Assembly (NCBI GenBank): GCA_038224615.1
Contig: JBBRFH010000024.1
Coordinates: 1-19,886, forward strand
Origin: JBBRFH01 sp038224615
Lineage (GTDB): Bacteria > Planctomycetota > Phycisphaerae > Tepidisphaerales > Tepidisphaeraceae
Length of the DNA stretch: 19,886 nucleotides
Direction: 5' to 3'
The position numbers and the translations under genes were made by a program. Below are positions 1 through 7,778 of the stretch, in pieces (within the stretch, counting starts at the first letter, position 1; each line of letters begins with the position of its first letter). The notes under the pieces are model-generated. The model had not been told where the DNA came from. It saw only the letters and a program-made list of their open reading frames with translations, and made no database searches.

Positions 1-2
1 CC

Positions 3-770
3 GCCCGCGTTTCCCGTCCCAAGCCCGCGGCCGAGGTGCTGCTGGTCGATGCCGATCCGGCCAAAGCGACGCGCTTCGGCAAGATGCCGATCATCGCCAC
101 ACAGCAGTATGGACTAGGCTCGACGATGTACTTCGGCACCGACAACCTCTGGCGCTGGCGCAAGAATGCCGGCGACAAGTATTACGCCCGCATGTGGGGC
201 CAGGTGATCCAGCGGCTGGCGCTGCCGCACCTGCTCGGCGAATCGCGCCGCACGCAACTCGTCGCCGACAAGAAGAGCTACTCGGTCGGCGAACGCATGA
301 CGATCTACGCCCGGCTCTACACGCAGGCGTACGAGCCAATCACCGACCCATCAGTGAAGGCGTCGCTCAAGCGCGAAGGCACCGCACCCAGCTCGATCAT
401 CCTGCGCCAGGTGCCCGGCCAGCCCGGCATGTACCGCGCCGAGATCACCGCGCCGGCCGCCGGGGCGTACCAATTCAATGTCGACAGCGATGCGAACGTG
501 AAGCTGGAACTGCCCATCACCGAGCCGCGCGTCGAGTTTGCCGAGACGGCGATGAACGAAGGCCTGCTCAAGCAGGTCTGCGATACCAGTCACGGCGGGT
601 TCTTTCGCGAAGAAGACCTCAACAAACTCCCCGATGCCATCAGCGGCAAGACGGACAAGGTACGATCCAACGTTGACGTGGAAATCTGGTCCAGCCCGGT
701 GTTCCTGCTCCTCGTCGTCGTGCTGACCGGCGTGGAATGGACGATGCGGAAGTTGGCCTACTTGAAGTGA
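3..770 (+). CDS. C-terminal part of a GATase1-like / vWA-type planctomycete membrane protein (5' truncated by window edge)
   Basis: The reading frame is open to the left edge, so only the last ~255 residues are seen. The GTG at 36 is probably internal. The visible part starts in a glutamine-amidotransferase-like fold: the stretch with YFGTDNLWRWR followed by YYARMWGQVIQRLALP is characteristic of large planctomycete membrane proteins that sit beside BatA/DUF58 genes. An Ig-like beta domain follows (from about position 250, with a KKSYSVGERMTIYARLY-type strand pattern). The protein ends in one hydrophobic helix (about 690-740) and a short basic tail, so the bulk is extracytoplasmic or periplasmic and anchored at the C-terminus. 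It lies 34 bases before the next gene and is probably in one operon with it. The family assignment is from sequence resemblance. The substrate is unknown, and no catalytic cysteine of a true amidotransferase can be checked here. Confidence 0.8.
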   Translation, partial: ARVSRPKPAAEVLLVDADPAKATRFGKMPIIATQQYGLGSTMYFGTDNLWRWRKNAGDKYYARMWGQVIQRLALPHLLGESRRTQLVADKKSYSVGERMTIYARLYTQAYEPITDPSVKASLKREGTAPSSIILRQVPGQPGMYRAEITAPAAGAYQFNVDSDANVKLELPITEPRVEFAETAMNEGLLKQVCDTSHGGFFREEDLNKLPDAISGKTDKVRSNVDVEIWSSPVFLLLVVVLTGVEWTMRKLAYLK

Positions 771-804
771 TGCAGTGTGGGCCCGGTGCCCAAAGTACGA
801 AGCT

Positions 805-2964
805 ATGTCGAAGGTCATTCAAACCAAGATCAACGCCGTGCGACGCAAGCATGCGGGCGTGCGCGCCGGCGAAGCGGCCTGCCTGATGGCGAGCATCGTC
901 GTCGGCGTGCTGGGCGTCACGATGTTGATCGACTGGCTCTTCGATCTCCCCTACCTCGTGCGCGCGGCGTTGCTGTCGCTGCACGCGGCGACGCTGATGT
1001 ACATCCTCGTGCGTTTCGTGATCTGGCCGCTGATCAAAGGGCCGGACGACGAGACGGTCGCGCTGTGGATCGAGCGGCTGTACCCGGAATCCGCCAGCCG
1101 CATCATTTCGGCGGTCCAGTTCTCGCGCGTGGAACTCGTCGGCATGTCGCCGGCGATGGCGAATGCGTGCGTGGCCGAAGCCGAAGAATTCATCCAGCCG
1201 CGCGAGTGCGGCGAAGCGGTCGCCACCGATGTGTTGCTCAAGCGACTGGGCATCGCGATGCTCGTCGGCGTCCTGGGGATCGGCCTGCTGTTGTGGGGCG
1301 GACAGAACGCGCGCGATTTGCTGCTGCGGGCGCTGGCGGTGCCGGGCATCGAGGTGCCTCGCAAGACGCGCGTCGAACTTATCACGCCGCCCAAGCTCGT
1401 CGTCGCCAAGGGGGACACGATCAAGATCGAAGCCTACGCCCGCGGCATCATCCCCGACGACGGTACCCTCCGCGTCGAGTACGCCAACAAAGCCACCGCC
1501 GAGTTCCTGATGAAGGCTGATCCCACCGATTCGGCCCGATTCCTGATCGACATCGACAACGTGCAGGACGGGTTTACCTACCGTGTGTTGCTGAACGACG
1601 GCAAGAGCGTCGAGGCGACGGTCGAAGCGCATGCCCGGCCGGCGGTCGCGAGCGTCGACGTGCAGCAATACTTTCCCGCCTACACCAAGCTCCAGCCCGC
1701 CAAGCGATCGACCGGTGATCTCACCCTTCTTGCGGGTAGCCGCCTCGGGCTGCGGGTGATCGCCAATAAGCCCGTCGCCAATACCGATGCCGTCGCCCAG
1801 AAGCACAACCGGGTGAAGTTCGAGGGCAGCAACGTCAGCTACCCGCTCAAGCGTGACGCGAGCGATCCGAAGGTGCTCTACGCCGCCGATGGTTCGCAGA
1901 ACACGATCCCGCTTCCCGAAAAGGCGACCGGGATGAGCGTCTACCTGGTCGATGACCTCGGCCTGGAGAGCAAAGACCCGGCCGTCTACCGCGTTGAAGT
2001 CATCCCCGACACCGCGCCGCAGGTGAAGATCACCTACCCCGAACAGCGTGAGGAACTCGTCACCGAACGCGCCAAAGCGACGGTCGGTTTTGAAATGTCC
2101 GATGACTTCGGCGTCGCCAAGGCGCGCATCCGCTACATGCCGATCGGCGGTGGGGCGAAGCTTGAAGGCGACGGGCTGTCAGCGAGCTACTTCAAGAACA
2201 AGGACATGGAAGGCGAGCCGGCCGCTCAACGCGTCGAGCCGAAGATCGACCTGAACTACGACAAGAACCCGGTCCCCGGCCTGCCGGCCGACAATTTCAG
2301 CGCGCGGTTCACGGGCAAGGTGGTGCCGCCCGTCGAGGGCAGCTACGAGTTCTCCGTCGAAAGCGATGACGGCTGCCGGTTGTGGATCGGCGACACGCTC
2401 ATTCTCGACAAGTGGGGTGACGGCGTGGTGAAGCAGAAGGCCGCGCCCGTCATGCTGGAGGCGGGCAAGCTTGTGGACATCAAGATCGAGTACATGGAAG
2501 CTACGGGCGACGCCTCTTTCAAGCTGAATTGGCTCCGGCCGGACAAGCACTCCGAGGGCGGGCAGAGCATGACCAGGTACCTCTTCTCCGGCGAAGAGGC
2601 GATCTTGAAAGCCCGCGAGAAGCTGACCAAGTCGATCGACCTGGCCATCACGCCGGATCGGACCATTCGCGGGCAATACCCGTGGGCGCTCGATTCGCTG
2701 AAACTTTCGCCGGGTGAAGGCGTCGAATGGTGGGTCGAAGCCGAGGATGCCAACGACCAGACAGGCCCCGGCCGCACCGAATCGGAACACCGCACGATCC
2801 GTATCGGCACAGAAGCCCAGGTCCGGGAATACCTGCTTGCCCGGCTCGGAAACTACCTACAGGCCATCCATGACGTCCGCGACAGCCAGCTTGAGGAAAC
2901 CCAGCGTCTGGGACAGATCATCCTCGAGAAATCCAAGATCGGTGATCAACAGGACAAGCCGTAG
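805..2964 (+). CDS. DUF4175-like membrane protein with inserted PA14 domain
   Basis: This is a 719-residue protein. I chose the ATG at 805 because the GTG at 775 would add ten residues of poor composition; neither start has a strong ribosome binding site. A basic N-terminus is followed by two membrane helices at about residues 24-46 and 51-73, a soluble stretch, and a third helix at about 150-167. The rest is a long extracytoplasmic part of beta-rich segments. The N-terminal architecture resembles DUF4175-type proteins found beside MoxR/BatA-like clusters in planctomycetes. At about residues 458-580 there is a recognisable PA14 domain: an LSASYFKNKDMEG opening, then GSYEFSVESDDGCRLWIGD, then a terminal FKLNWLRP strand. 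PA14 domains usually bind glycans. The C-terminus is helical and charged. The next gene, 52 bases downstream, encodes a coiled-coil protein that may be its partner. Function is inferred only as envelope-associated, perhaps polysaccharide-binding. Confidence 0.82.
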   Translation: MSKVIQTKINAVRRKHAGVRAGEAACLMASIVVGVLGVTMLIDWLFDLPYLVRAALLSLHAATLMYILVRFVIWPLIKGPDDETVALWIERLYPESASRIISAVQFSRVELVGMSPAMANACVAEAEEFIQPRECGEAVATDVLLKRLGIAMLVGVLGIGLLLWGGQNARDLLLRALAVPGIEVPRKTRVELITPPKLVVAKGDTIKIEAYARGIIPDDGTLRVEYANKATAEFLMKADPTDSARFLIDIDNVQDGFTYRVLLNDGKSVEATVEAHARPAVASVDVQQYFPAYTKLQPAKRSTGDLTLLAGSRLGLRVIANKPVANTDAVAQKHNRVKFEGSNVSYPLKRDASDPKVLYAADGSQNTIPLPEKATGMSVYLVDDLGLESKDPAVYRVEVIPDTAPQVKITYPEQREELVTERAKATVGFEMSDDFGVAKARIRYMPIGGGAKLEGDGLSASYFKNKDMEGEPAAQRVEPKIDLNYDKNPVPGLPADNFSARFTGKVVPPVEGSYEFSVESDDGCRLWIGDTLILDKWGDGVVKQKAAPVMLEAGKLVDIKIEYMEATGDASFKLNWLRPDKHSEGGQSMTRYLFSGEEAILKAREKLTKSIDLAITPDRTIRGQYPWALDSLKLSPGEGVEWWVEAEDANDQTGPGRTESEHRTIRIGTEAQVREYLLARLGNYLQAIHDVRDSQLEETQRLGQIILEKSKIGDQQDKP

Positions 2965-3016
2965 CGGATAATGCTTTGTTGAGGGACGAATTGCCGCTTC
3001 CTCAGAGGATTCAGCC

Positions 3017-5509
3017 ATGACCAACGCCCGACGCGCCTTCATCGCCGCCGCCATCGCCTCAGTGGTGATTGCGCCTGTGTTTGCCGGCTCGAATGCCGAC
3101 ACCTTGCGCGACCGCGAAATGCGTCAGCAGCAGATCCGATCCCAGACCCAGGAAGTCGGCGAGCAGCTCGATTCGGTGCTGAAGGAGTTCGACCGCAACG
3201 GGTTGGGCGGCGGGCAGGACGTGGCCGTGCTCAAACAGATCCGCGGCGTGCTCGGGAGGCTGTCGGCCGAGCAGATGCAGAAGGTCGTCGAGTATCTCCA
3301 GACCGCCCGCTCTTCCACCGACGCCGGGCAGGCCTCACAGAACGTCCGCGACGCCCACGCCTCGCAGCAGCGCATCGTCGCCGAACTGCAATCGTTGCTC
3401 ATCGAATACCAGCGACAGCAGGGCCTGCAGGGCCTGGCGATGCAGATCGCCAAGCTCGCCGAGCGCGAGCACGCGGCGATGCAGTCGACTGTCACGCTCG
3501 CCCGTGAGACCGGCGGCAAGGCACAGGACAAGTGGGCTGGCCCGCAGAAGACGGCAGTGCAGGTGAGTCGCGCCGATCAGGAAGCCATCAACACCGACGC
3601 CAAGGAAGCCTGGGATCTGCTTAACCAACTCGCCCAAGGCGACGGCGCCGATCAGCTCCGCAAGGCCAAGCAACTCATCGAGTCGCGGCAGCTCGTCGCA
3701 CAGATGAACTCGGTCCCCGAAGCCCTGACGTCTGCCAGCCTCATGCGCGCCGCGACCAGCCAGAAGACCGCCCGCGACGCGCTGTTCGACCTCGCCGACC
3801 TCATTGCCCCGCCCAAGACCAAGCTCGAAGCGCTGCAGGACGCCAAGAGCCAGCTCGAAAAAGTCGCCGACCAGCAGAAGAAGCTGGCCGAGAAGAGTAA
3901 GGATTCGACTGTCCAGGAAATGCGCAGCGACGATCAGCAGAAGCAGGCCGAACTCGTCGATCGCTCCGATCGCATTGAGAAGAAGCTCGAGCAGCTTGCT
4001 CCCAAGAGCGCGGAGAAGGTGAAGGACGCGCAGAAGAAAATGAACGAGTCGCGCGCCGCACTCGCCAAGAGCGACAAGAAGGATGCGCAGGAGCAGCAGG
4101 CCGAGGCCGTGAAGAAACTGGAAGAGGCGGCCAAAGACCTCGACGCGCAGATCGCCCAGGCCGAGGCTGAGAACGCCGCTCCCGAAGCGCCCAAGGACAA
4201 GCTTGCCGCGACGAAGGAGATGCTCGACAAGACCAAGAAGCTCCAGGACGAGCAGAAGCAGGCGATCGATCAGGCCGCCAAGGCCAACGACCCCGCGAAG
4301 ACCGCCGACGAGCAGAAGAAGATTTCCGAGCAGGCCCGCGAGCTTCAGCAGGAAGCGGCACAGCAGGAATCACAGGCGACGGCCGATCTCGGTCAGGCGG
4401 CCCAGCAGTCGGAGAAGGCCGAGCAGCAGGCGAAGCAGCCGCAGCAGAATCAGCAGGCCGCCGAGGCGGCTCTGGAGCAGGCGGCCCGCAAGCTGCAGCA
4501 GGAGGTCGACGGACTGGAGAAGAAGGCTCAGGAACTCGCCACCGCCGAGCAGGCCCGCGAGGCGGTTGGCGAACTGATGAAGAAGCAGAACGAGCTCGCC
4601 CAGAAGACTGCCGACGCCGCGGCCAAGCCTGAGGCGCAACCGCCGACCGCCGACCAGGGCAAGCAGCAGGATCAGCTTGCCCAGCAGGCCAATGAGGCCG
4701 AAAAACAGGCGCAGGCGGTCGCGCCCGAAGCCGGCAAGGCGCTGGATCAGGCCGAGAAGAACATGCAGCAGGCCGCCGGCCAACTCGAGCAGAACAAAGC
4801 GCAGGAGGCGCAGCCGCCGCAGCAGCAGGCGATGAGCAAGCTGCAGGACGCCGCCGGCGCACTCGACCAGAAGATTTCGCAGCTCGAGCAGGAACTCGGT
4901 AAGCAGCCGGAAGCCGGGCAGATGGCCGACGCACAGAAGGCACTCGAAAAAGCACAGACCGACGCGCAGCAGGCGCAGAGTGCATTGGACAAGCAGATGA
5001 CGCCGCAGGCCGCACAGCAAGCGCAACAGGGCGCGCAGGAACTGGCCAAGGCTGCCAACGAGAACTCGCAGGCGCTCCCGCAGGCCGCCGAGCAGGCAAT
5101 GCAACAGGCGGCGCAGTCGATGCAGCAGGCCGCCGCCCAGGCCAAGGCCGGGCAACCGCAGAAGTCGCAGGCCTCGCTCACCCAGGCCCAGCAGCAGATG
5201 GCCCAGGCCGCTGCCGCCATGGCGATGGCAGGTCAACCCGGTGGCAAGCCGATGCCGGGCCCGCCGATGCCTTCGGAGATGGCCATGGAGTCCAAAACCG
5301 ACCCCAAGGGCAATGTCGAAGGCAAGCAAGGCAGCAACGGCCAGGTGGGTGGCGCTGCCAAGACCGGCAAGGCCGCCTACGTGGGCCTGCCCGAACGCGA
5401 ACGCCAGGCCCTTCTCCAATCGCAGTCCGAAAAGTACCCGCAGGAGTTCGCCCCCGAGATCGAACGCTATCTCCGTGGCATCGCCGACGGTGCGGAGAAG
5501 ACGAAGTAA
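3017..5509 (+). CDS. Exported giant coiled-coil protein rich in Gln, Ala and Lys
   Basis: The protein has 830 residues and starts at an ATG preceded by AGAGGA. Residues 1-23 form a signal peptide (basic MTNARR, hydrophobic AAAIASVVIAP, cleavage near VFA-GS). The mature protein is almost wholly predicted coiled coil: heptad-like runs dominated by Q, A, K and E extend from about residue 30 to 740 and become extremely Q/A-rich after residue 400 (QAAQQ, KAEQQ, AQQAQ blocks). A proline/methionine/glycine-rich linker follows (about 740-790, MAMAGQPGGKPMPGPPMP). The protein ends in a short conserved-looking helical tail containing YVGLPERERQALLQSQSEKYP and FAPEIERYLRGIAD. That tail resembles the end of DUF4175-type proteins of other planctomycetes, so this gene and the preceding one may be a split version of one longer protein. 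That link is inference. A structural role in the periplasm is likely; no enzyme motif is seen. Confidence 0.8.
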   Translation: MTNARRAFIAAAIASVVIAPVFAGSNADTLRDREMRQQQIRSQTQEVGEQLDSVLKEFDRNGLGGGQDVAVLKQIRGVLGRLSAEQMQKVVEYLQTARSSTDAGQASQNVRDAHASQQRIVAELQSLLIEYQRQQGLQGLAMQIAKLAEREHAAMQSTVTLARETGGKAQDKWAGPQKTAVQVSRADQEAINTDAKEAWDLLNQLAQGDGADQLRKAKQLIESRQLVAQMNSVPEALTSASLMRAATSQKTARDALFDLADLIAPPKTKLEALQDAKSQLEKVADQQKKLAEKSKDSTVQEMRSDDQQKQAELVDRSDRIEKKLEQLAPKSAEKVKDAQKKMNESRAALAKSDKKDAQEQQAEAVKKLEEAAKDLDAQIAQAEAENAAPEAPKDKLAATKEMLDKTKKLQDEQKQAIDQAAKANDPAKTADEQKKISEQARELQQEAAQQESQATADLGQAAQQSEKAEQQAKQPQQNQQAAEAALEQAARKLQQEVDGLEKKAQELATAEQAREAVGELMKKQNELAQKTADAAAKPEAQPPTADQGKQQDQLAQQANEAEKQAQAVAPEAGKALDQAEKNMQQAAGQLEQNKAQEAQPPQQQAMSKLQDAAGALDQKISQLEQELGKQPEAGQMADAQKALEKAQTDAQQAQSALDKQMTPQAAQQAQQGAQELAKAANENSQALPQAAEQAMQQAAQSMQQAAAQAKAGQPQKSQASLTQAQQQMAQAAAAMAMAGQPGGKPMPGPPMPSEMAMESKTDPKGNVEGKQGSNGQVGGAAKTGKAAYVGLPERERQALLQSQSEKYPQEFAPEIERYLRGIADGAEKTK

Positions 5510-5546
5510 AAATCCCACTCGGCTTTCCCGGTGAGTCTGAGGAGCT

Positions 5547-6584
5547 ATGAACGTACGAGCAACGATTGCCGCCTGTCTGATTGCAGCGCAGTTTGCGTTC
5601 GTGCCTGCGCGTGCCGCGACCAGGGACGCCAAGTCCGGTGCCGACGACGTGGTCGTCGATGAACGCACCGAGAAGACGATTGATTCGGCGCTGCGCTACC
5701 TCGCCTCGCGGCAACTTCCCAACGGGAGTTGGGTCGAGGGTGATCGCAATCATGCCGCCGCCATCACCGCGTATGTGCTGATGGCGTTCATGTCGAGCGG
5801 CAACCTGCCGAACGAAGGCCCGTATGGCGAATCGGTTCGCCGGGGCGTCAGCTTTTTGCTCGAGTGCATCCGCGCCGACGGCTACATCGCCGCCGCCGAC
5901 GGCGCGTCGAACATGTACGGCCACGGCATCGCCACGATCGCGCTCGGCGAGATCTACGGCATGACGCACGACGACACGATCAAGCCCCGCCTCGAGCGTG
6001 CCGTCGCGCTGATCCTTAAGGCCCAGTCCCCCCAAGGCGGCTGGCGCTACAACCCCCGTCCCGCCGACGCCGACATCTCGGTGACGGTGCTGCAGGTGGT
6101 CGCGCTGCGAGTTGCCAAAAACTGCGGGCTTGATGTGCCGCAGGACGTCATCGACAAAGCCGTTGCCTACATCCACAAGTGCTCGCACAGCGCCACCGGT
6201 GGTTTCACGTACCTCGCCGCCCAGGGCGAGCCCAACTCTGCCCGCACTGCCGCGGCGATTTACTCGCTGCAGGTCTGCGGCCTCTACACCGACCCGATGA
6301 TCGGCCCGGGCAGCAAGTTCCTCTTCGACAGGTTCGGCAAGGATCGCGAAAACTTCACCTACGGCTCCTACTACGCCGCCCCCGCACATTACATGATAGG
6401 CGGCGACACATGGCGGCGCTGGTACGCGATGATGCGCGACCTGCTCCTTAAGGAGCAGCGAACGCAGGACGGCGGCCGCGTCTCTTGGAACCCCCAAGGC
6501 CAAGGCGGCGAGGTCTATGCGACGGCCGTCAACGTCACCATCCTCTCGATGCCGTACGGATATGTTCCGCTGTACCAGCGCTGA
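5547..6584 (+). CDS. Exported prenyltransferase/squalene-oxidase-like alpha-alpha toroid repeat protein
   Basis: The protein has 345 residues. The start ATG is preceded by GAGGAG at a good distance. A signal peptide ends near residue 24 (FVPARA-AT). The mature protein consists of helical repeats of the terpene cyclase/prenyltransferase toroid type: each unit has a helix, a Gly-rich turn with an aromatic residue (PNGSW, PQGGWRYN, GGFTYLA, GGRVSW) and a second helix. This is the same repeat class as squalene-hopene cyclase and complement C3d-like folds, but the DxDD cyclase motif is not seen and the protein is only about half the size of a cyclase. It is therefore unlikely to be a terpene cyclase. 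Such exported toroid proteins are common in planctomycetes beside BatA/GATase-like operons, usually without known function. It is 37 bases after the coiled-coil gene and 19 before the next, supporting one transcript. Confidence 0.85.
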   Translation: MNVRATIAACLIAAQFAFVPARAATRDAKSGADDVVVDERTEKTIDSALRYLASRQLPNGSWVEGDRNHAAAITAYVLMAFMSSGNLPNEGPYGESVRRGVSFLLECIRADGYIAAADGASNMYGHGIATIALGEIYGMTHDDTIKPRLERAVALILKAQSPQGGWRYNPRPADADISVTVLQVVALRVAKNCGLDVPQDVIDKAVAYIHKCSHSATGGFTYLAAQGEPNSARTAAAIYSLQVCGLYTDPMIGPGSKFLFDRFGKDRENFTYGSYYAAPAHYMIGGDTWRRWYAMMRDLLLKEQRTQDGGRVSWNPQGQGGEVYATAVNVTILSMPYGYVPLYQR

Positions 6585-6603
6585 CGCTATCCTTTCGCGA
6601 ACG

Positions 6604-7734
6604 ATGACGCTCCGCGACCGCGCAAACATTCGCGCTCCACAACGGCTTTGTCTGCACGTCGCGACTGCACTCATCGCCTGTGCCGCGCTTGCCCGCGCCG
6701 ATTCCGTTTCGCTCGTCACCGGCCGCACCATCGAAGGCAAAGTGAGTTTCGATGCCAGGGACGGCTTGCTTGTGTTACCCAAAGGTCAGCCGTCGCAGCG
6801 GATCGAAACGAAGGATCTGCTGTCGCTGCAAATCGACACCGGCCGACCCGCGTCGGTGCCGAAGCGCATGGTGACGCTCGTCAGCGGCGCGCAGATCGCC
6901 GGCAGCGAACTGTTGCTGCTCAATGAGACCGAGTTGCGCCTGAAGCGCCCCGACAACACGATCTTCACCGCCAACGCGTCGGTCATCAGCTCGGTGAACT
7001 TCCGTCCCGAACGGCCCATCAAGGTGCCGCCCGGCAATGTCAGCGGTGTCGTGGTCGGTGAAGGCGATCTGTCCGAAGGTGAAATCATCTCGGTCGCCGA
7101 CGCCAATCCCAACGGCAAGACCGACGACGAAAAAGCCGGCCAGGTCAAGCTCAGCAGCGTGCTGTTCGGGCTGCAGACGTTCAACGTCACCAAGGACGTG
7201 CGGGCCGTGCTGTTGCGGCCGGTGTCGGTTTCCAAGGCCAGCTACATCGTCAATACGATCGACGGCTCGGTGCTGCACGCTGCCGCGCTGCGCGTCGATC
7301 GCGGCAAACTCGTGCTCGACACTGATCTTGCCGGTCAAGTGCAGTTGCCCGGCGATCAGGTGCGTTCGATCGAACTCGGCCCGGCGTCAGCGGATGACCT
7401 CGCCGCCCTGACGACAACCGCCGCCGACGGTGCGGTCGCGATCCAGGCAGGTGCCTCGATCGATCTGGCGTTCGGCGGGCGCTACCGCGCGATGGTGCTG
7501 ACGCTCGGCGTTCCCAACACGTACATGCCGAGTCGTGCGATCACCTTTGTCGTCCTCGCCGACGGCAAGGAAGTCGCCCGCACCGCCGCGCTGACCAGCA
7601 TCGATCCATCGGCCACCATCACCCGCACAACCGAAGGCGTAGCGACCCTTTCGATCCGCGCCGACGCCACTGCCCCAGATGGAATCGGCGTCGCCGGCGC
7701 GATCAAGGCCGGCCGCTTCATCCGCAGGCAGTGA
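6604..7734 (+). CDS. Exported beta-repeat protein with NPCBM-like C-terminal domain
   Basis: The protein has 376 residues from the ATG at 6604; the frame is open further upstream but would overlap the previous gene, and the signal peptide (residues 1-32, cleavage after ARA) begins here. From residue 35 there are about four related modules of 40-50 residues with the pattern 'hydrophobic, x-T/S-G, x-x-I-x-G ... L-x-L ... I ... V-x-S-I': about 35-78, 89-134, 140-201 and 213-259. They look like small SH3/Sm-like beta barrels. Residues ~275-376 form a separate beta domain (SIDLAFGGRYRAMVL, ITFVVLADGKEV, ending IKAGRFIRRQ) that resembles NPCBM carbohydrate-binding modules. A surface or periplasmic binding role is inferred. 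It is the last gene of the plus-strand run and faces a minus-strand gene 44 bases away. The NPCBM call is moderate and the internal repeats are seen by eye. Confidence 0.75.
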   Translation: MTLRDRANIRAPQRLCLHVATALIACAALARADSVSLVTGRTIEGKVSFDARDGLLVLPKGQPSQRIETKDLLSLQIDTGRPASVPKRMVTLVSGAQIAGSELLLLNETELRLKRPDNTIFTANASVISSVNFRPERPIKVPPGNVSGVVVGEGDLSEGEIISVADANPNGKTDDEKAGQVKLSSVLFGLQTFNVTKDVRAVLLRPVSVSKASYIVNTIDGSVLHAAALRVDRGKLVLDTDLAGQVQLPGDQVRSIELGPASADDLAALTTTAADGAVAIQAGASIDLAFGGRYRAMVLTLGVPNTYMPSRAITFVVLADGKEVARTAALTSIDPSATITRTTEGVATLSIRADATAPDGIGVAGAIKAGRFIRRQ

Positions 7735-7735
7735 C

Positions 7736-7778
7736 CCGCCGCGGCACTCCATCCGGCGGCGCGCTAATTGGAAGCGCC
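7736..7778. terminator. Possible bidirectional terminator between convergent genes
   Basis: The 44 bases between the two convergent stop codons contain two weak inverted repeats: CCGCCG/CGGCGG (7736-7741 with 7754-7759) and GGCGC/GCGCC (7758-7762 with 7774-7778). Neither has a T tract, so an intrinsic terminator is possible but not well supported. Confidence 0.25.

Noticed and set aside
4370..5668. Long Leu/Arg-rich minus-strand frames across the coiled-coil gene
   Set aside because: They arise because the CAG/GCC-rich codons of the coiled coil read as CTG/GGC on the other strand. No start signal or domain supports them.
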